Program-made: the position numbers and the translations under genes
Notes under the pieces: model-generated
The model's input: only the letters and a program-made list of their open reading frames with translations
Told to the model about the DNA's origin: nothing
Databases searched by the model: none
From: Micromonospora noduli
GTDB lineage: Bacteria > Actinomycetota > Actinomycetes > Mycobacteriales > Micromonosporaceae
Direction: 5' to 3'
NCBI RefSeq assembly: GCF_003264365.1
Contig: NZ_PYAK01000013.1
Location: 1-64,000, forward strand
DNA length: 64,000 nt
Shown here: positions 35,161 to 44,175 of the stretch, in pieces
Layout: each line of letters starts with the position of its first letter
Position numbering within the stretch: the stretch's first letter is position 1

Positions 35161-36378
35161 ATGCCCGCCAAACAGGAGCCGGCAGCTGACGACGACCCGC
35201 CCCCGCACGGGGTGTCCCGGGCCGGTCGAACCTGGGCCAGCCTGCCCAATCCGGTGCGGCACGGGTTGCGCTCCCGCGCCTGGCGGTTCCGCCTCTACGG
35301 GCTGCTCGCCGTGCAGGCCGGCGTCGCGGCGACGATCGCCTGGTTCGTGGGGGCACAGTTCCTGGACAATCCCTCCCCGGTCCTCGCGCCCACCACAGCT
35401 GTCGGCATCGTGGCCGCCTCGATGGGCACACGCCTGCGGCGCACCATCGAGCTGCTGGTCGGGGTCGTCCTCGGGCTCGCCGTCGGCGACGCGGTCATGC
35501 CGCTGTTCGGCATCGGACCCTGGCAGACCGGCCTGGTCGTCGTACTGGCGATCATCGTCGCCATCCTGCTCAAGGGCGGTGGCTCCCTGCTCACCCAGGC
35601 CGGTGGCACCGCGGTGCTCATCGCCACCCTGGAACCGCCAGTGCGTGACCTGTCCGTTCCTCGCTTCGTCGATGCCGCGGTCGGCGGACTGGTCGGGTTG
35701 GCGGTCGGTCTGCTGGTGGTGCCCATCCACCCGCAGCGGACGGTGCAGCGGCTGGCCGAACCGGTCCTCGACCCGGCTATCGCCGCCCTGCACAGCCTGG
35801 GCGGGGCGTTGCGTCGTCGGGACCTTGACACCACCGAGCAGAGTCTGACCGGCCTGCGGATCCTCGGGTCGCGGGTGACCGCGCTGGACGAAGGGGTCGA
35901 GGCTGCCCAGGAGGTGGTGCGACTGGCGCCGCTACGGTGGCACCAACGTCGGTTGCTGGCCCGCTACACCCGGGCCGTCAAACATCTTGAGCGGAGCCTC
36001 TACGGCTGTCGGGCCGTTGCGCGGAGACTGGCCAAGGCTCTCCGGGAGGATGAGCCGATACCGGAGGAGTTCGCGGCAGCCATCGAGCTGCTGGCCACCA
36101 GCATGCATACGCTGAGACGCACCACCACTCCCGAGCGGGCGGACCCGCGGGAGGCGCGCCAGCAGATCCTGACCGCTCTCAAGCTGGTCGAAGAGGCGCA
36201 GGGGCAGCCCGCGCCGGATCCCACCCGTCCGCACGCCCACCGGTTGGGCTACTCGGGGATGATCGCCGCGGGTGAATTCCGCACGGCCGCCCAGGACCTG
36301 CTCATCGCCAGTGGGTTGGACACCGACGAGGCGGCAGCGCTGGTGCGGCGGACGTCGGGTCGGGACGAGTGGGACTGA
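35161..36378 (+). CDS. FUSC family aromatic-acid-exporter-like membrane protein
   Basis: 405 residues. Five to six membrane segments (~45-190: YGLLAVQAGVAATIAWFVG, PVLAPTTAVGIVAASMGTRL, ELLVGVVLGLAVGDAV, LVVVLAIIVAILL, AAVGGLVGLAVGLLVVPIHP) with the FUSC signature, then a long helical cytoplasmic half. Related to AaeB/YhfK-like proteins that export aromatic acids or take part in envelope stress. Start ATG 35161. Substrate unknown. Confidence 0.88.
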   Translation: MPAKQEPAADDDPPPHGVSRAGRTWASLPNPVRHGLRSRAWRFRLYGLLAVQAGVAATIAWFVGAQFLDNPSPVLAPTTAVGIVAASMGTRLRRTIELLVGVVLGLAVGDAVMPLFGIGPWQTGLVVVLAIIVAILLKGGGSLLTQAGGTAVLIATLEPPVRDLSVPRFVDAAVGGLVGLAVGLLVVPIHPQRTVQRLAEPVLDPAIAALHSLGGALRRRDLDTTEQSLTGLRILGSRVTALDEGVEAAQEVVRLAPLRWHQRRLLARYTRAVKHLERSLYGCRAVARRLAKALREDEPIPEEFAAAIELLATSMHTLRRTTTPERADPREARQQILTALKLVEEAQGQPAPDPTRPHAHRLGYSGMIAAGEFRTAAQDLLIASGLDTDEAAALVRRTSGRDEWD

Positions 36379-36392
36379 ACCCCGTTCACCCG

Positions 36393-36818
36393 TCAGGTCG
36401 CCTTCAGCGACGCGAGGACGTCGAGGTAGTGCGGGTTCCTCATGACTCCCAGCACGTTGCCGAACGGGTCGACCACCGCTGCGGTGATGAACCCCTCGTC
36501 CCCGTGCGGAGTGATCGGCTGGTACTCAGTGGCGCCCAACGCCAGCAGCCGCTCGACGGTCGCGTCGAGGTCGTCGACGCACCAGTGCATGATCGCGCCG
36601 CCGGGCCCGGCCGCCGCGCCGGCCGGTGCGTACCTGCGGTCGATGATGCCCAGCTCGGCCTGATAGTCCCCGATGCGGAACTCGGTGTAGGCCGGGCGTC
36701 CGTCGGGACCAGGGCGCATGAAGTACGCCTCGATGCCAAGAAAGTCCGCGTACCAGGCCGTGGCGGCTGTCACGTCGTCCGCCCAGATGTTCAGGGTGGC
36801 GAATCCTCGCAGGCTCAT
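36393..36818 (-). CDS. VOC (glyoxalase/bleomycin resistance) family protein
   Basis: 141 residues, two betaalphabetabetabeta modules. NIWADDVTAATAWYADFLGIEAYF begins module one, HWCVDDLDATVERLLALGATE module two, and VVDPFGNVLGVMRNP is the standard end. Metal ligands plausible at His91 (MHWCVDD) and in EFRIGD. Convergent with the FUSC gene (14 bp gap). Function within the superfamily cannot be told. Confidence 0.9.
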   Translation of the reverse strand: MSLRGFATLNIWADDVTAATAWYADFLGIEAYFMRPGPDGRPAYTEFRIGDYQAELGIIDRRYAPAGAAAGPGGAIMHWCVDDLDATVERLLALGATEYQPITPHGDEGFITAAVVDPFGNVLGVMRNPHYLDVLASLKAT

Positions 36819-36974
36819 CAGGTGTCCTCTCGTCGATGTCGACGCTATCGACCATTGCGGAAGGTCTGCTTCCGCAATGAGTTGCCGGTCTCGGCGGTGT
36901 CGAGCCCGGGGCCGCATCTTTCGTCGGTGCCCGGGTAGTCGCCGCCATTGCCAGTACGAGTGGCGGGGGATGGC

Positions 36975-38804
36975 GTGGACAGCTACCCGGCAGTCGAGGA
37001 CCACGGTCTGATCGGTGATCTACAGACCGCGGCGCTGATCAGCACGGACGGTACGGTCGACTGGTTCTGCGCGCCCCGCTTCGACTCGCCGAGCGTCTTC
37101 GGCGCGCTGCTGGACCGCCGCAACGGTGGCCACTTCCAGCTCTCGCCCGACGGCGTCGACTACACGAGCAAGCAGCTCTACCTGCCCGGTACGCCGATCC
37201 TGATCACCCGCTTCCACAGCGCCGACGGTGTCGGTGAGCTGTTGGACTTCATGCCGGTCACCGGTGCGGAGGCCACCGAACGGCACCGGTTGATCCGGCT
37301 GGTGCGGATGGTCCGGGGGAGCATGCGGTTCCGCTTCCACTGCCACCCACGGTTCAACTACGGGCGTGATTCGTACGAGCTGGAGGTGCACCCCGAGGGC
37401 GACGTCTTCCGGAGCCCGACGATGACCCTCACCCTGGCCGCCTTCAAGAACTCGCTCCGCGAGTTCGACGCGAGGGACATCAAACGGGACACCGACGGCG
37501 TGTCCGCGTCGTTCACCCTGCACGCCGGCGACATCGGCGGGGTGGTCCTGGAGACTGCCTGTCCGCACGCGCCGCGAGCACTCAGCACCGACGAGGCGTG
37601 CGATCTGCTCGCCGAGACCCGCGACCACTGGCGGCGGTGGGTGGGCGGTTCCGGATACAAGGGCCGCTGGCGGGAGGTGGTCGAGCGGTCGGCGATGACC
37701 CTCAAGCTGATGACGTACGCACCGACCGGCGCCCTGGTCGCCGCGCCCACCGCGGGGCTGCCCGAGCAGATCGGCGGGCAGCGGAACTGGGACTACCGCT
37801 ACACCTGGATCCGGGACGCGTCCTTCTCCGTGCACGCGCTGCTGCGCCTGGGCTTCACCGACGAGGCCGAGAAGTATCTGCTCTGGCTCGACGCGCGCAT
37901 CCGTGAGGCACGGGACGGCAACCTGCCCCTGCAGATCATGTACCGCATCGACGGCTCACCGGACCTCCCCGAGGAGGTGCTGGGTCACCTGGAGGGGTAC
38001 CGCGGCTCCGCCCCGGTGCGGATCGGCAACGGTGCCGCGGGCCAACTCCAGCTCGACATCTACGGCGAGGCGCTCGTCTCGTTGGAGCTCGCCGACCGCA
38101 ACGGGCTGATCGCGCCGTACGAGGGGTGGCGCAAGACGGCCGGCTTGATGGACTGGCTCTGTGCGCACTGGGACCAGCCCGAGGACGGCATCTGGGAGAC
38201 CCGTTCCGGTCGGCAGGACTTCACCTACGGTCGGGTGTTGTCCTGGGTCGCGCTGGACCGGGCCATCCGCATCGCGCGACGCCGGGGCCGCCCCGGCGAC
38301 ATCGCCCGCTGGTCCGCCGAACGTGACGCCATCTACGAGCAGGTGATGACTCGTGGGTTCAACCAGGAGCGTCGCGCGTTCGTGCAGCACTACGGGTCCG
38401 ACATCCTGGACGCGTCGCTGCTGGCGATGCCGGGGCTGAACTTCATCTCGCCGACCGACCCGATGTGGGAGTCGACGCTGCGCGCGATGGACACCGGCCT
38501 GGTCTCCGACAGCCTGGTCTACCGCTACGACCCGAAGGCATCGCCGGATGGTCTCGCCGGCACCGAGGGCACCTTCAACATGTGCACCTTCTGGTACGTG
38601 CAGGCGCTCGCCCTGGCCGGCCGGATCGACGACGCCCGGTTGACCTTCGAGAAGATGCTCACCTACAGCAACCCGCTCGGCCTCTACTCCGAGGAGATCG
38701 CACCGACCGGTGAGCAGATCGGCAACTTCCCGCAGGCGTTCAGCCACCTCTCGCTGATCAGCACGGCGGCCCACCTCGACGACCTGCTCGACCACCAGGG
38801 TTGA
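36975..38804 (+). CDS. GH15 glucoamylase/trehalase family enzyme
   Basis: 609 residues from GTG 36975 (GGGGGA just upstream). N-terminal GH15 sandwich domain (YPAVEDHGLIGDLQTAALIS, TDGTVDWFCAPRFDSPSVFG), then an (alpha/alpha)6 barrel with NWDYRYTWIRDASFSV, the proposed acid EDGIWETRSG and base LYSEEIAPTGEQIGNFPQAF near the end. No signal peptide, so cytoplasmic. In actinobacteria this group includes trehalases and alpha-glucosidases; choosing between them needs an assay. Convergent with the DUF72 gene, 9 bp apart. Confidence 0.92.
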   Translation: MDSYPAVEDHGLIGDLQTAALISTDGTVDWFCAPRFDSPSVFGALLDRRNGGHFQLSPDGVDYTSKQLYLPGTPILITRFHSADGVGELLDFMPVTGAEATERHRLIRLVRMVRGSMRFRFHCHPRFNYGRDSYELEVHPEGDVFRSPTMTLTLAAFKNSLREFDARDIKRDTDGVSASFTLHAGDIGGVVLETACPHAPRALSTDEACDLLAETRDHWRRWVGGSGYKGRWREVVERSAMTLKLMTYAPTGALVAAPTAGLPEQIGGQRNWDYRYTWIRDASFSVHALLRLGFTDEAEKYLLWLDARIREARDGNLPLQIMYRIDGSPDLPEEVLGHLEGYRGSAPVRIGNGAAGQLQLDIYGEALVSLELADRNGLIAPYEGWRKTAGLMDWLCAHWDQPEDGIWETRSGRQDFTYGRVLSWVALDRAIRIARRRGRPGDIARWSAERDAIYEQVMTRGFNQERRAFVQHYGSDILDASLLAMPGLNFISPTDPMWESTLRAMDTGLVSDSLVYRYDPKASPDGLAGTEGTFNMCTFWYVQALALAGRIDDARLTFEKMLTYSNPLGLYSEEIAPTGEQIGNFPQAFSHLSLISTAAHLDDLLDHQG

Positions 38805-38813
38805 CCGGACCGG

Positions 38814-39653
38814 TCAGAACAGCGTCAACGGCTCGACCGGGATCGGCTCGGGCAACGCGTCCAGCCCGGGTACGCGTGCTCGTACCTCGTCGTGGAACCG
38901 GCGGGCGAGCGCCGGAGCGTCGGCGTTGTCAGGGGTGTGGATGAACATCGTCGGCGAGCGTCCCTCGCGGAGCCAGGCGACTGTCACGTCGACCCAGCGC
39001 TGCCACCCCTCGACAGTGCGCGTCGAGTCGTCACGACCGAGGTAGCGGACGATCGGCCGGTCGGTCAGCGCGACGGACCGGAGCGGCACGCGGGGCTTCC
39101 TGGTCCAGGCGTCCCGCTCCGCGTCGCTGGTCGGCGGGCTCGCGAAGAAGGCGGTCGTGTCGAAGGGGATCCATTCGGCGCGGGCGGCGGCGAGGGTCGC
39201 CCCGAGCAGTCGGGCCGCGCGGGCGTCGGTGAAGAACGCGGGATGGCGGACCTCCACCGCGTACCGGTGGGACTGCGGAAGCTTTTCCAGGAAACGGCCC
39301 AGGGCCGGGATGTCGGCGGGCGCGAACGAGCCGGGCAGCTGGATCCAGAGGGCGTGGGCGCGCGGGCCGAGCGGTTCGATGGCGTCCAGAAAGACGCGCA
39401 GCGGTTCGTCGACGTTGGTGAGCCGGCGTTCGTGTGTGATGACCTTGGGAAGTTTGAGGACGAACCGGAACTCGGGCTCCGTCTGGGCGGCCCACGAAGC
39501 CACTGTGTCCCGGGCCGGTGCCGCGTAGAACGTGGTGTTGCCCTCCACGGCGTCACACCAACTGGCGTAGTGCCGCAGGCGCTCGGTGGGCGGCAGCCGG
39601 TGGCCCGGCCACGACCGGTGACTCCACATCGCGCATCCCACGTGCAGACGCAT
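38814..39653 (-). CDS. DUF72 family TIM-barrel protein
   Basis: 279 residues. LHVGCAMWSHRSWPG, VEGNTTFYAAPARDTVASWA, FRFVLKLPKVITHERRL, LWIQLPGSFAP and YAVEVRHPAFF are the DUF72 landmarks (a barrel related to the xylose-isomerase-like fold). The activity is unknown. ATG 39653. Divergent from the glycosyltransferase 100 bp away. Confidence 0.92.
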   Translation of the reverse strand: MRLHVGCAMWSHRSWPGHRLPPTERLRHYASWCDAVEGNTTFYAAPARDTVASWAAQTEPEFRFVLKLPKVITHERRLTNVDEPLRVFLDAIEPLGPRAHALWIQLPGSFAPADIPALGRFLEKLPQSHRYAVEVRHPAFFTDARAARLLGATLAAARAEWIPFDTTAFFASPPTSDAERDAWTRKPRVPLRSVALTDRPIVRYLGRDDSTRTVEGWQRWVDVTVAWLREGRSPTMFIHTPDNADAPALARRFHDEVRARVPGLDALPEPIPVEPLTLF

Positions 39654-39753
39654 GACCGCCCTTCCCGCCGGTGACCGCGCTCGACCGGAGCCCACCGTAT
39701 ACGGGCCGCCGGACGCGCCGGGCCCACGGTGGCGGCAGGTAGGGTCCGACGCC

Positions 39754-40764
39754 ATGCGCGTGCTGTTCGCCAGTCTTGCGTCCGTCGGTCACACCTATCC
39801 GCTGATCCCGCTGGCGATCGCCGCCCGGGAGGCCGGGCACGAGGTCCACTTCGCCGCCGGTCCAGAGGTGCACCCGCCGCTCGTCGCGCACGGCCTGCGG
39901 CCGTTCCGGCCCGGCGACGCCTTCTACGAGGTGTACGCGGAGGACCTCGCACCGGAGCTCGCGCGGCTGCGGCCCGACCTGGTGGTGCACGAGTGGGGGC
40001 TGCCGGGGGCGGCCGTGGCGGCTCACCGGGCCGGGATCCCGGGCCTGTGGCACGGGTTCGGCCGGATGTTTCCCGAGGGCATCGGTCTGGAACTGCCCAC
40101 CAGGAACGCCGAGGTTGTCGGCCGGCCGCACCTGGACATCTGGCCGCCCTCGCTGCAGGACAAGGACTTCCTCGCCACCGAACGTCGGATCGAGCTGCGA
40201 CCGGTGGCCTTCTCCTCACCGGCCCCGCTGCCCGAACGGGTGAGCCGTCGAACGTCCCGACCGTTGATCTATCTGACCCTCGGCACCGCGTTCGGCACGC
40301 CGGAGCTGCTGCGCAACGCCATCGCCGGCCTGGCGGCGCTGAACGCCGAGGTGGTGGTCGCGGCGGGCCGGGTGCCCCGGGAACAACTGGGCGAGATCCC
40401 TGACCACGTCAGCGTGCACCAGTGGGTGTCGCAGGCGGAGCTGCTGCCGCTCGTCGACCTGGTGGTGCACCACGGAGGTAGCGGCACCACGCTCGGCGCG
40501 CTCGCGGCCGGCGTACCGCAGTTGCTGCTGCCGCAGGGCGCCGACCAGTTCGCCAACGCCGACACGCTCGCCGCCGCCGGTGTCGCCCTGCGGCTTCTTC
40601 CCGGCGAGGTGGACGCGAGCGCCATCGCCGAGCAGGCCCACCGGCTGCTGCCGCAGCGCGGCAACGTCGGGCAGCGCGACGCGGCCCGCGCTGTCGCCGA
40701 GGAGATCGCCGCCATGCCCTCGCCAGCGGCCGTCGCTCGACTCCTGCCGGAGTACGCCGCCTGA
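39754..40764 (+). CDS. GT1 (MGT-type) glycosyltransferase
   Basis: 336 residues, somewhat short for the family (usually 390-420). N-domain MRVLFASLASVGHTYPLIPL (His14-like acceptor region), C-domain with VHQWVSQAELLPLVDLVVHHGGSGTTLGALAAGVPQLLLPQGADQFANA, the nucleotide-sugar-binding signature with HHGGSGTT and the 'D-Q' pair. Resembles macrolide/UDP glycosyltransferases. Acceptor unknown; no natural product cluster nearby. ATG 39754. Confidence 0.9.
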   Translation: MRVLFASLASVGHTYPLIPLAIAAREAGHEVHFAAGPEVHPPLVAHGLRPFRPGDAFYEVYAEDLAPELARLRPDLVVHEWGLPGAAVAAHRAGIPGLWHGFGRMFPEGIGLELPTRNAEVVGRPHLDIWPPSLQDKDFLATERRIELRPVAFSSPAPLPERVSRRTSRPLIYLTLGTAFGTPELLRNAIAGLAALNAEVVVAAGRVPREQLGEIPDHVSVHQWVSQAELLPLVDLVVHHGGSGTTLGALAAGVPQLLLPQGADQFANADTLAAAGVALRLLPGEVDASAIAEQAHRLLPQRGNVGQRDAARAVAEEIAAMPSPAAVARLLPEYAA

Positions 40765-40777
40765 CTGGACGCACCAT

Positions 40778-40824
40778 CGTCAACCCAGGGTTGACGGGAC
40801 GGGTCCGTCAACTTATGGTTGACG
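40778..40824. promoter_or_regulatory. Twin 19-bp operators fused to the clp-N gene promoter
   Basis: CGTCAAC-N5-GTTGACG occurs at 40778-40796 and 40806-40824, both perfect, start-to-start 28 bp. TTGACG of the first (40791-40796) is the -35 box and TATGGT inside the second (40814-40819) the -10 box, spacer 17. The ATG at 40826 follows 6 bases later, so the mRNA is leaderless. Binding at either site would block RNA polymerase. Confidence 0.8.
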
Positions 40825-40825
40825 C

Positions 40826-41554
40826 ATGACAGATCCTCTCCAGATCGGTAACACCGTCAAGCTCGACGACCTGATTCAGGCGATCAAGACGGCGCACACC
40901 GACGCGCTCGACCAACTCACCGACGCGGTCATCGCCGCCGACCACCTCGGCGAGGTTGCCGATCACCTGATCGGGCACTTCGTCGACCAGGCTCGGCGCT
41001 CGGGGGCCTCCTGGACCGACATCGGCCGCAGCATGGGAGTCACCAAGCAGGCCGCCCAGAAGCGCTTCGTGCCGAAGGCGACCGACGCGGCCGCGCTCGA
41101 CCCCAACGCCGGCTTCGGCCGGTTCACCCCTCGCGCCCGCAACGTGGTGATGGCTTCACAGGAGGAGGCCCGGGCCAGCGGCAACGCCGAGATCGGCCCC
41201 GAGCACCTGGTGCTGGGCCTGCTGGCCGAGCCGGAAGGGCTGGCCGCCAGGGTGATGGCTGGTCGCGGCGCCACCCCCGAGGCGGTACGGGAGGCGGTCG
41301 GTGCCGTCCTCCCACCACGGGCCGAGCAGGTTCCGGACCTCATCCCGTACGACGCGCGCGGCAAGAAGGCGCTGGAGCTGACCTTCCGGGAGGCGCTGCG
41401 CCTCGGGCACAACTACATCGGCACCGAGCACATGCTGCTCGCCCTGCTGGAGCAGGAGGACGGCGCCGGCGTGCTCACCAACCTCGGCCTGGACAAGGCG
41501 ACGGTCGAGGCCGACCTGGCCGCCGCCCTCGCCGCCGCCGTCGGAAAGAAGTGA
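40826..41554 (+). CDS. Clp N-terminal domain protein with helix-turn-helix
   Basis: 242 residues. N-terminal part (~1-85) has a sigma/HTH-like helix pair SGASWTDIGRSMGVTKQAAQKRF, so it can bind DNA; residues ~95-240 hold two Clp-N repeats (FTPRARNVVMASQEEARASG...IGPEHLVLGLL and LELTFREALRLGHNYIGTEHMLLALL). No ATPase domain, so not a chaperone itself. The twin operators over its own promoter suggest it is an autorepressor that may sense misfolded proteins or Clp status (inference). Confidence 0.9.
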   Translation: MTDPLQIGNTVKLDDLIQAIKTAHTDALDQLTDAVIAADHLGEVADHLIGHFVDQARRSGASWTDIGRSMGVTKQAAQKRFVPKATDAAALDPNAGFGRFTPRARNVVMASQEEARASGNAEIGPEHLVLGLLAEPEGLAARVMAGRGATPEAVREAVGAVLPPRAEQVPDLIPYDARGKKALELTFREALRLGHNYIGTEHMLLALLEQEDGAGVLTNLGLDKATVEADLAAALAAAVGKK

Positions 41555-41564
41555 GAACCAGGGG

Positions 41565-42083
41565 TCAGGGCGCCTCAGGAAAGCCGTAACGCAGGGCGTG
41601 CTCCGGATCGGCCGGGTCGATCTGGCGTACGCCCGCGTCGGCGAGGCGCTTGTTGACCTCGTCGAGTTGCTCGCGCACCAGTCGGGCCTCCTCCTCGGTG
41701 ACCCGGCCCCGGTGTGGCTTGCCGGCGTGCTCCAGCGTGCCGTAGTCGATCTTCTCGGTGGTCTTGCGGGCCTTGGGCGGGCGAACCCGCTCGGCCGTCT
41801 TCAACAGCTGCGCCATCGGCACGTCGGTGGCCATCGCGTCGAACTCGCTGGCGGTCAACACCACCCGGCGGGGCTCGCCACCACCGTGCCGGTCGTGGAT
41901 CTCCACCACCGCCACGTCCAGCGCGGCGTCGTCGATGTTCTCCACCTCGCCCGGGGTGGCGTCCAACTGCACGGGCCCGGCGACCAGGTCCGGGTGCTCC
42001 AGCACGACGACGCGGACCACCTCGTCGTCCTGCTGCAGAACCGTGCCGGTGAAGTCGGAGACGTGGATCGTCTTCTTGCCCAT
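41565..42083 (-). CDS. Conserved actinobacterial protein of unknown function
   Basis: 172 residues, soluble. N-terminal half looks beta-rich (KTIHVSDFTGTVLQQDDEVVRVVVLEHPDL), the C-terminal half is basic and helical (RPPKARKTTEKIDYGTLEHA, GKPHRGRVTEEEARLVREQL, DEVNKRL). Start codon ATG 42083 has AGGAGAAGC upstream on its strand. Convergent with the clp-N gene, 10 bp apart. Not recognised as a named family; a nucleic-acid or protein-binding role is only a guess from charge. Confidence 0.75.
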   Translation of the reverse strand: MGKKTIHVSDFTGTVLQQDDEVVRVVVLEHPDLVAGPVQLDATPGEVENIDDAALDVAVVEIHDRHGGGEPRRVVLTASEFDAMATDVPMAQLLKTAERVRPPKARKTTEKIDYGTLEHAGKPHRGRVTEEEARLVREQLDEVNKRLADAGVRQIDPADPEHALRYGFPEAP

Positions 42084-42228
42084 GCGCGGAGCTTCTCCTG
42101 TCGTAGGCCGGGATGGCGGACCACAAGAAATTACCCGACAGGTGTGCGAAAGCCGCCGCTGGACCTCCTCCGGTGTGTCGCCCCGAACGTCAGAGCCTGC
42201 CCTTCGGCGCCACCCAACCGGTGGTGGG

Positions 42229-42423
42229 TCAGTGGGTGTTCAGGCGGTGCCGACTGGAGTTGCCGACGGACAGCTTGTTCAGGCCGGCCCACGACAGGGA
42301 GTCGCCGCCGATTGTCCGCGGGTTCCGGTAGCGCGGCTGGGGCGGATTGCCTCCGACGGCCTCCGCCGCCTGCCAGAGTCGCTCGGGGTCCTGCTGGTAG
42401 TGGTCGCTCGGCTGAATCGGCAT
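42229..42423 (-). CDS. Small hypothetical protein
   Basis: 64 residues from ATG 42423, polar, with DPERLWQAAEAVGG, PRYRNPRT and LNKLSVGN. The open frame continues upstream but that part overlaps an AT-rich stretch and loses coding character. Weak ribosome site (GGGACGG). No family recognised; could also be non-coding. Confidence 0.5.
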   Translation of the reverse strand: MPIQPSDHYQQDPERLWQAAEAVGGNPPQPRYRNPRTIGGDSLSWAGLNKLSVGNSSRHRLNTH

Positions 42424-42592
42424 GCGTTCACCGTCCCAAACAAAGGTGTCCAGATATGGAAATACATATGACGGTCGATCCGCGCCCCCGGTTCCCGCAC
42501 CCCTTTCCCACTCGGCCCTGACGTATCCTGCGCCCGGCCCTGCCGTCCGGCGTACGGTGATCGACGACGGGTCGGGTGACGGGGAGGTGCGC

Positions 42593-43255
42593 ATGCTCGA
42601 CCGGCGGCTTCACCTGCACCTGGCCAGCTGGCTCGGCCAGTGGCCGGCAGGGCCGGGGTTGCACGTGGTCGCCTCGCAGCGGCGGGCCGAACCGGCCTGG
42701 GATGGCCGGCTACGCCCCGCGCTCGCCGTGGACACCGGGCAGAGCGCCGTGCTCTCCGTGGCGCCGGACCGTGTGGCGGCGATTCGCGCGCTGGTTCGCC
42801 ATACGCCGGCTCGCTTGCTCGCCGCGCTGCCGGAGGCCGTCGGCCGGCCCGAATTCTGCGTACACGACGGTCCCTTCCGGTGGAGCGTGGCGCCCGCCCC
42901 GCTGCCCGACGTGGGGGAGTGGACCGAGCCGACCGCCACCGGGCTGCCGCCGTGGCTGCGACTCTTCGACCGGCCGGTGCTGGTGGTCCGTGACCCGGGC
43001 GGCGCCTATCTGGCCGGTGCCGGGATCAAGCGGCACGACGCGTACGGGCACGAGTTGGCCGTCGGCACGGTGCCGGCCGCCCAGGGGCATGGCCTCGCCC
43101 GCCGGCTGGTGGCCCAGGCGGCGCGGCGGGTGCTCGACGAGGGGGCGGTCCCCACCTACCTGCACGAGCGGGACAATCACGCCTCGGCCCGGGTCGCCGA
43201 AGCGGCCGGGTTCCCGGACCGGGGCTGGCGCGCGTACGGGGTCTATCCGCGCTGA
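42593..43255 (+). CDS. GNAT family N-acetyltransferase
   Basis: 220 residues. The GNAT core is in the C-terminal half: strand VLVVRDPGGAYLAGAGIKRHDAYGHELAVGTVPAAQGHGLARRLVA (acetyl-CoA loop Q-G-H-G-L-A), then EGAVPTYLHERDNHASARVAEAAGFPDRGWRAYGVY. N-terminal ~110 residues are a diverged extension. ATG 42593 with GGGGAG six bases upstream. Substrate unknown. Ends at a strong shared terminator. Confidence 0.88.
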   Translation: MLDRRLHLHLASWLGQWPAGPGLHVVASQRRAEPAWDGRLRPALAVDTGQSAVLSVAPDRVAAIRALVRHTPARLLAALPEAVGRPEFCVHDGPFRWSVAPAPLPDVGEWTEPTATGLPPWLRLFDRPVLVVRDPGGAYLAGAGIKRHDAYGHELAVGTVPAAQGHGLARRLVAQAARRVLDEGAVPTYLHERDNHASARVAEAAGFPDRGWRAYGVYPR

Positions 43256-43268
43256 GCGGGCATTGGGC

Positions 43269-43304
43269 GCGGACCGTGGATCCCGGGCCGGATCCACGGT
43301 CCGC
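43269..43304. terminator. Bidirectional terminator after GNAT gene
   Basis: Perfect 15-bp stem GCGGACCGTGGATCC/GGATCCACGGTCCGC with a 6-base loop, 13 bp beyond the GNAT stop. The remaining gap to 43476 shows nothing else. Confidence 0.85.
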
Positions 43305-43476
43305 AACCTCCCCCCAGGCCCCGGTTCCGGGTGTAGCGGCCCCGCCGACGGCGTGCCGCTACGTGTCGATCACGCTACGTATCGAACAGGCTCGGGGCAA
43401 GGTTGAAGCTGTCGGTTCGGAGTGTCGAAAAGTGGACTTGACCTGCTGCTTCGCCGGCCGAAGGAGGTCAGCCGGA

Positions 43477-44175
43477 TCAGTGACGGAGCGTGCGAATCAG
43501 GTCGAGCACCTGTCGGGTCACCGGCCGCAGGACCCGGAGCCGGGACAGCGCCACGAGCCGGTCGATCAGTGGTACTGCCCCGTCGATGAGCTGGCGGGTC
43601 TTGGTCTGGCCCGGCGATCGGTCGTGCACCCAGTAGAGGATCACGCCCATGTACGCGAGCCAGAGCAGCTCGGGCAACTGTGGGCGCAGCTCGGCGTCGA
43701 CCTTGGCCGTCGAGCCGGTCAACACCTCGCCGAAGAGGTCGATGGCCGCCTGTCGGGGGCCGGAGGACTCCGCGGAGAAGGGGCTCAGCGGGGAGGTTGG
43801 CTCGGCCGCCGTCTTGAAGAAGGTCGCCGCGAATCCGTGTGAGGGCGTCAACACGTCGATCCCCGCGTGCAGCACCCCCGCGAGCCGGGGACCGAACGCC
43901 TCCTCCCGATCGAGCACGGGCTGCGCGGCGGCCCGGTGCTCGACCTGGGACTGGGCGTAGAACTCCTGAATCAGGTGGTCCTTGGAACCGAAGTAGTAGT
44001 AGGCGTTGCCGACCGCGACGCCGGCCTCCTGCGCGATCGCCCGCATGGTGGTCTGGGCGTATCCGCGTTCGCGGAACAGCCGCATCGCGGTGTCCCGGAT
44101 CAGCTGCCGGGTCTGCTCGCCTCGGGCGGTGGCTGGATCACCCGCAGTGGTCGTCTGCGCAGGCTGCTCGGTCAT
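43477..44175 (-). CDS. TetR family regulator
   Basis: 232 residues from ATG 44175 (GTG 44184 is an alternative). HTH: TMRAIAQEAGVAVGNAYYYFGSKDHLIQEFY (residues ~45-75). C-terminal domain ~90-225 of the TetR_C_13/YsiA-like kind with AATFFKTAAEPTSPLSPFS. Third gene of an operon with the DCC and membrane proteins; its start overlaps the DCC end by 38 bp. The twin TTGAAC palindromes before the operon are its likely targets (inference). Confidence 0.9.
   Translation of the reverse strand: MTEQPAQTTTAGDPATARGEQTRQLIRDTAMRLFRERGYAQTTMRAIAQEAGVAVGNAYYYFGSKDHLIQEFYAQSQVEHRAAAQPVLDREEAFGPRLAGVLHAGIDVLTPSHGFAATFFKTAAEPTSPLSPFSAESSGPRQAAIDLFGEVLTGSTAKVDAELRPQLPELLWLAYMGVILYWVHDRSPGQTKTRQLIDGAVPLIDRLVALSRLRVLRPVTRQVLDLIRTLRH

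Noticed and set aside
39754..40764. Natural-product glycosyltransferase as sign of a biosynthetic cluster
   Set aside because: Neighbours are DUF72 and Clp-N genes; no polyketide, peptide or deoxysugar genes are present.
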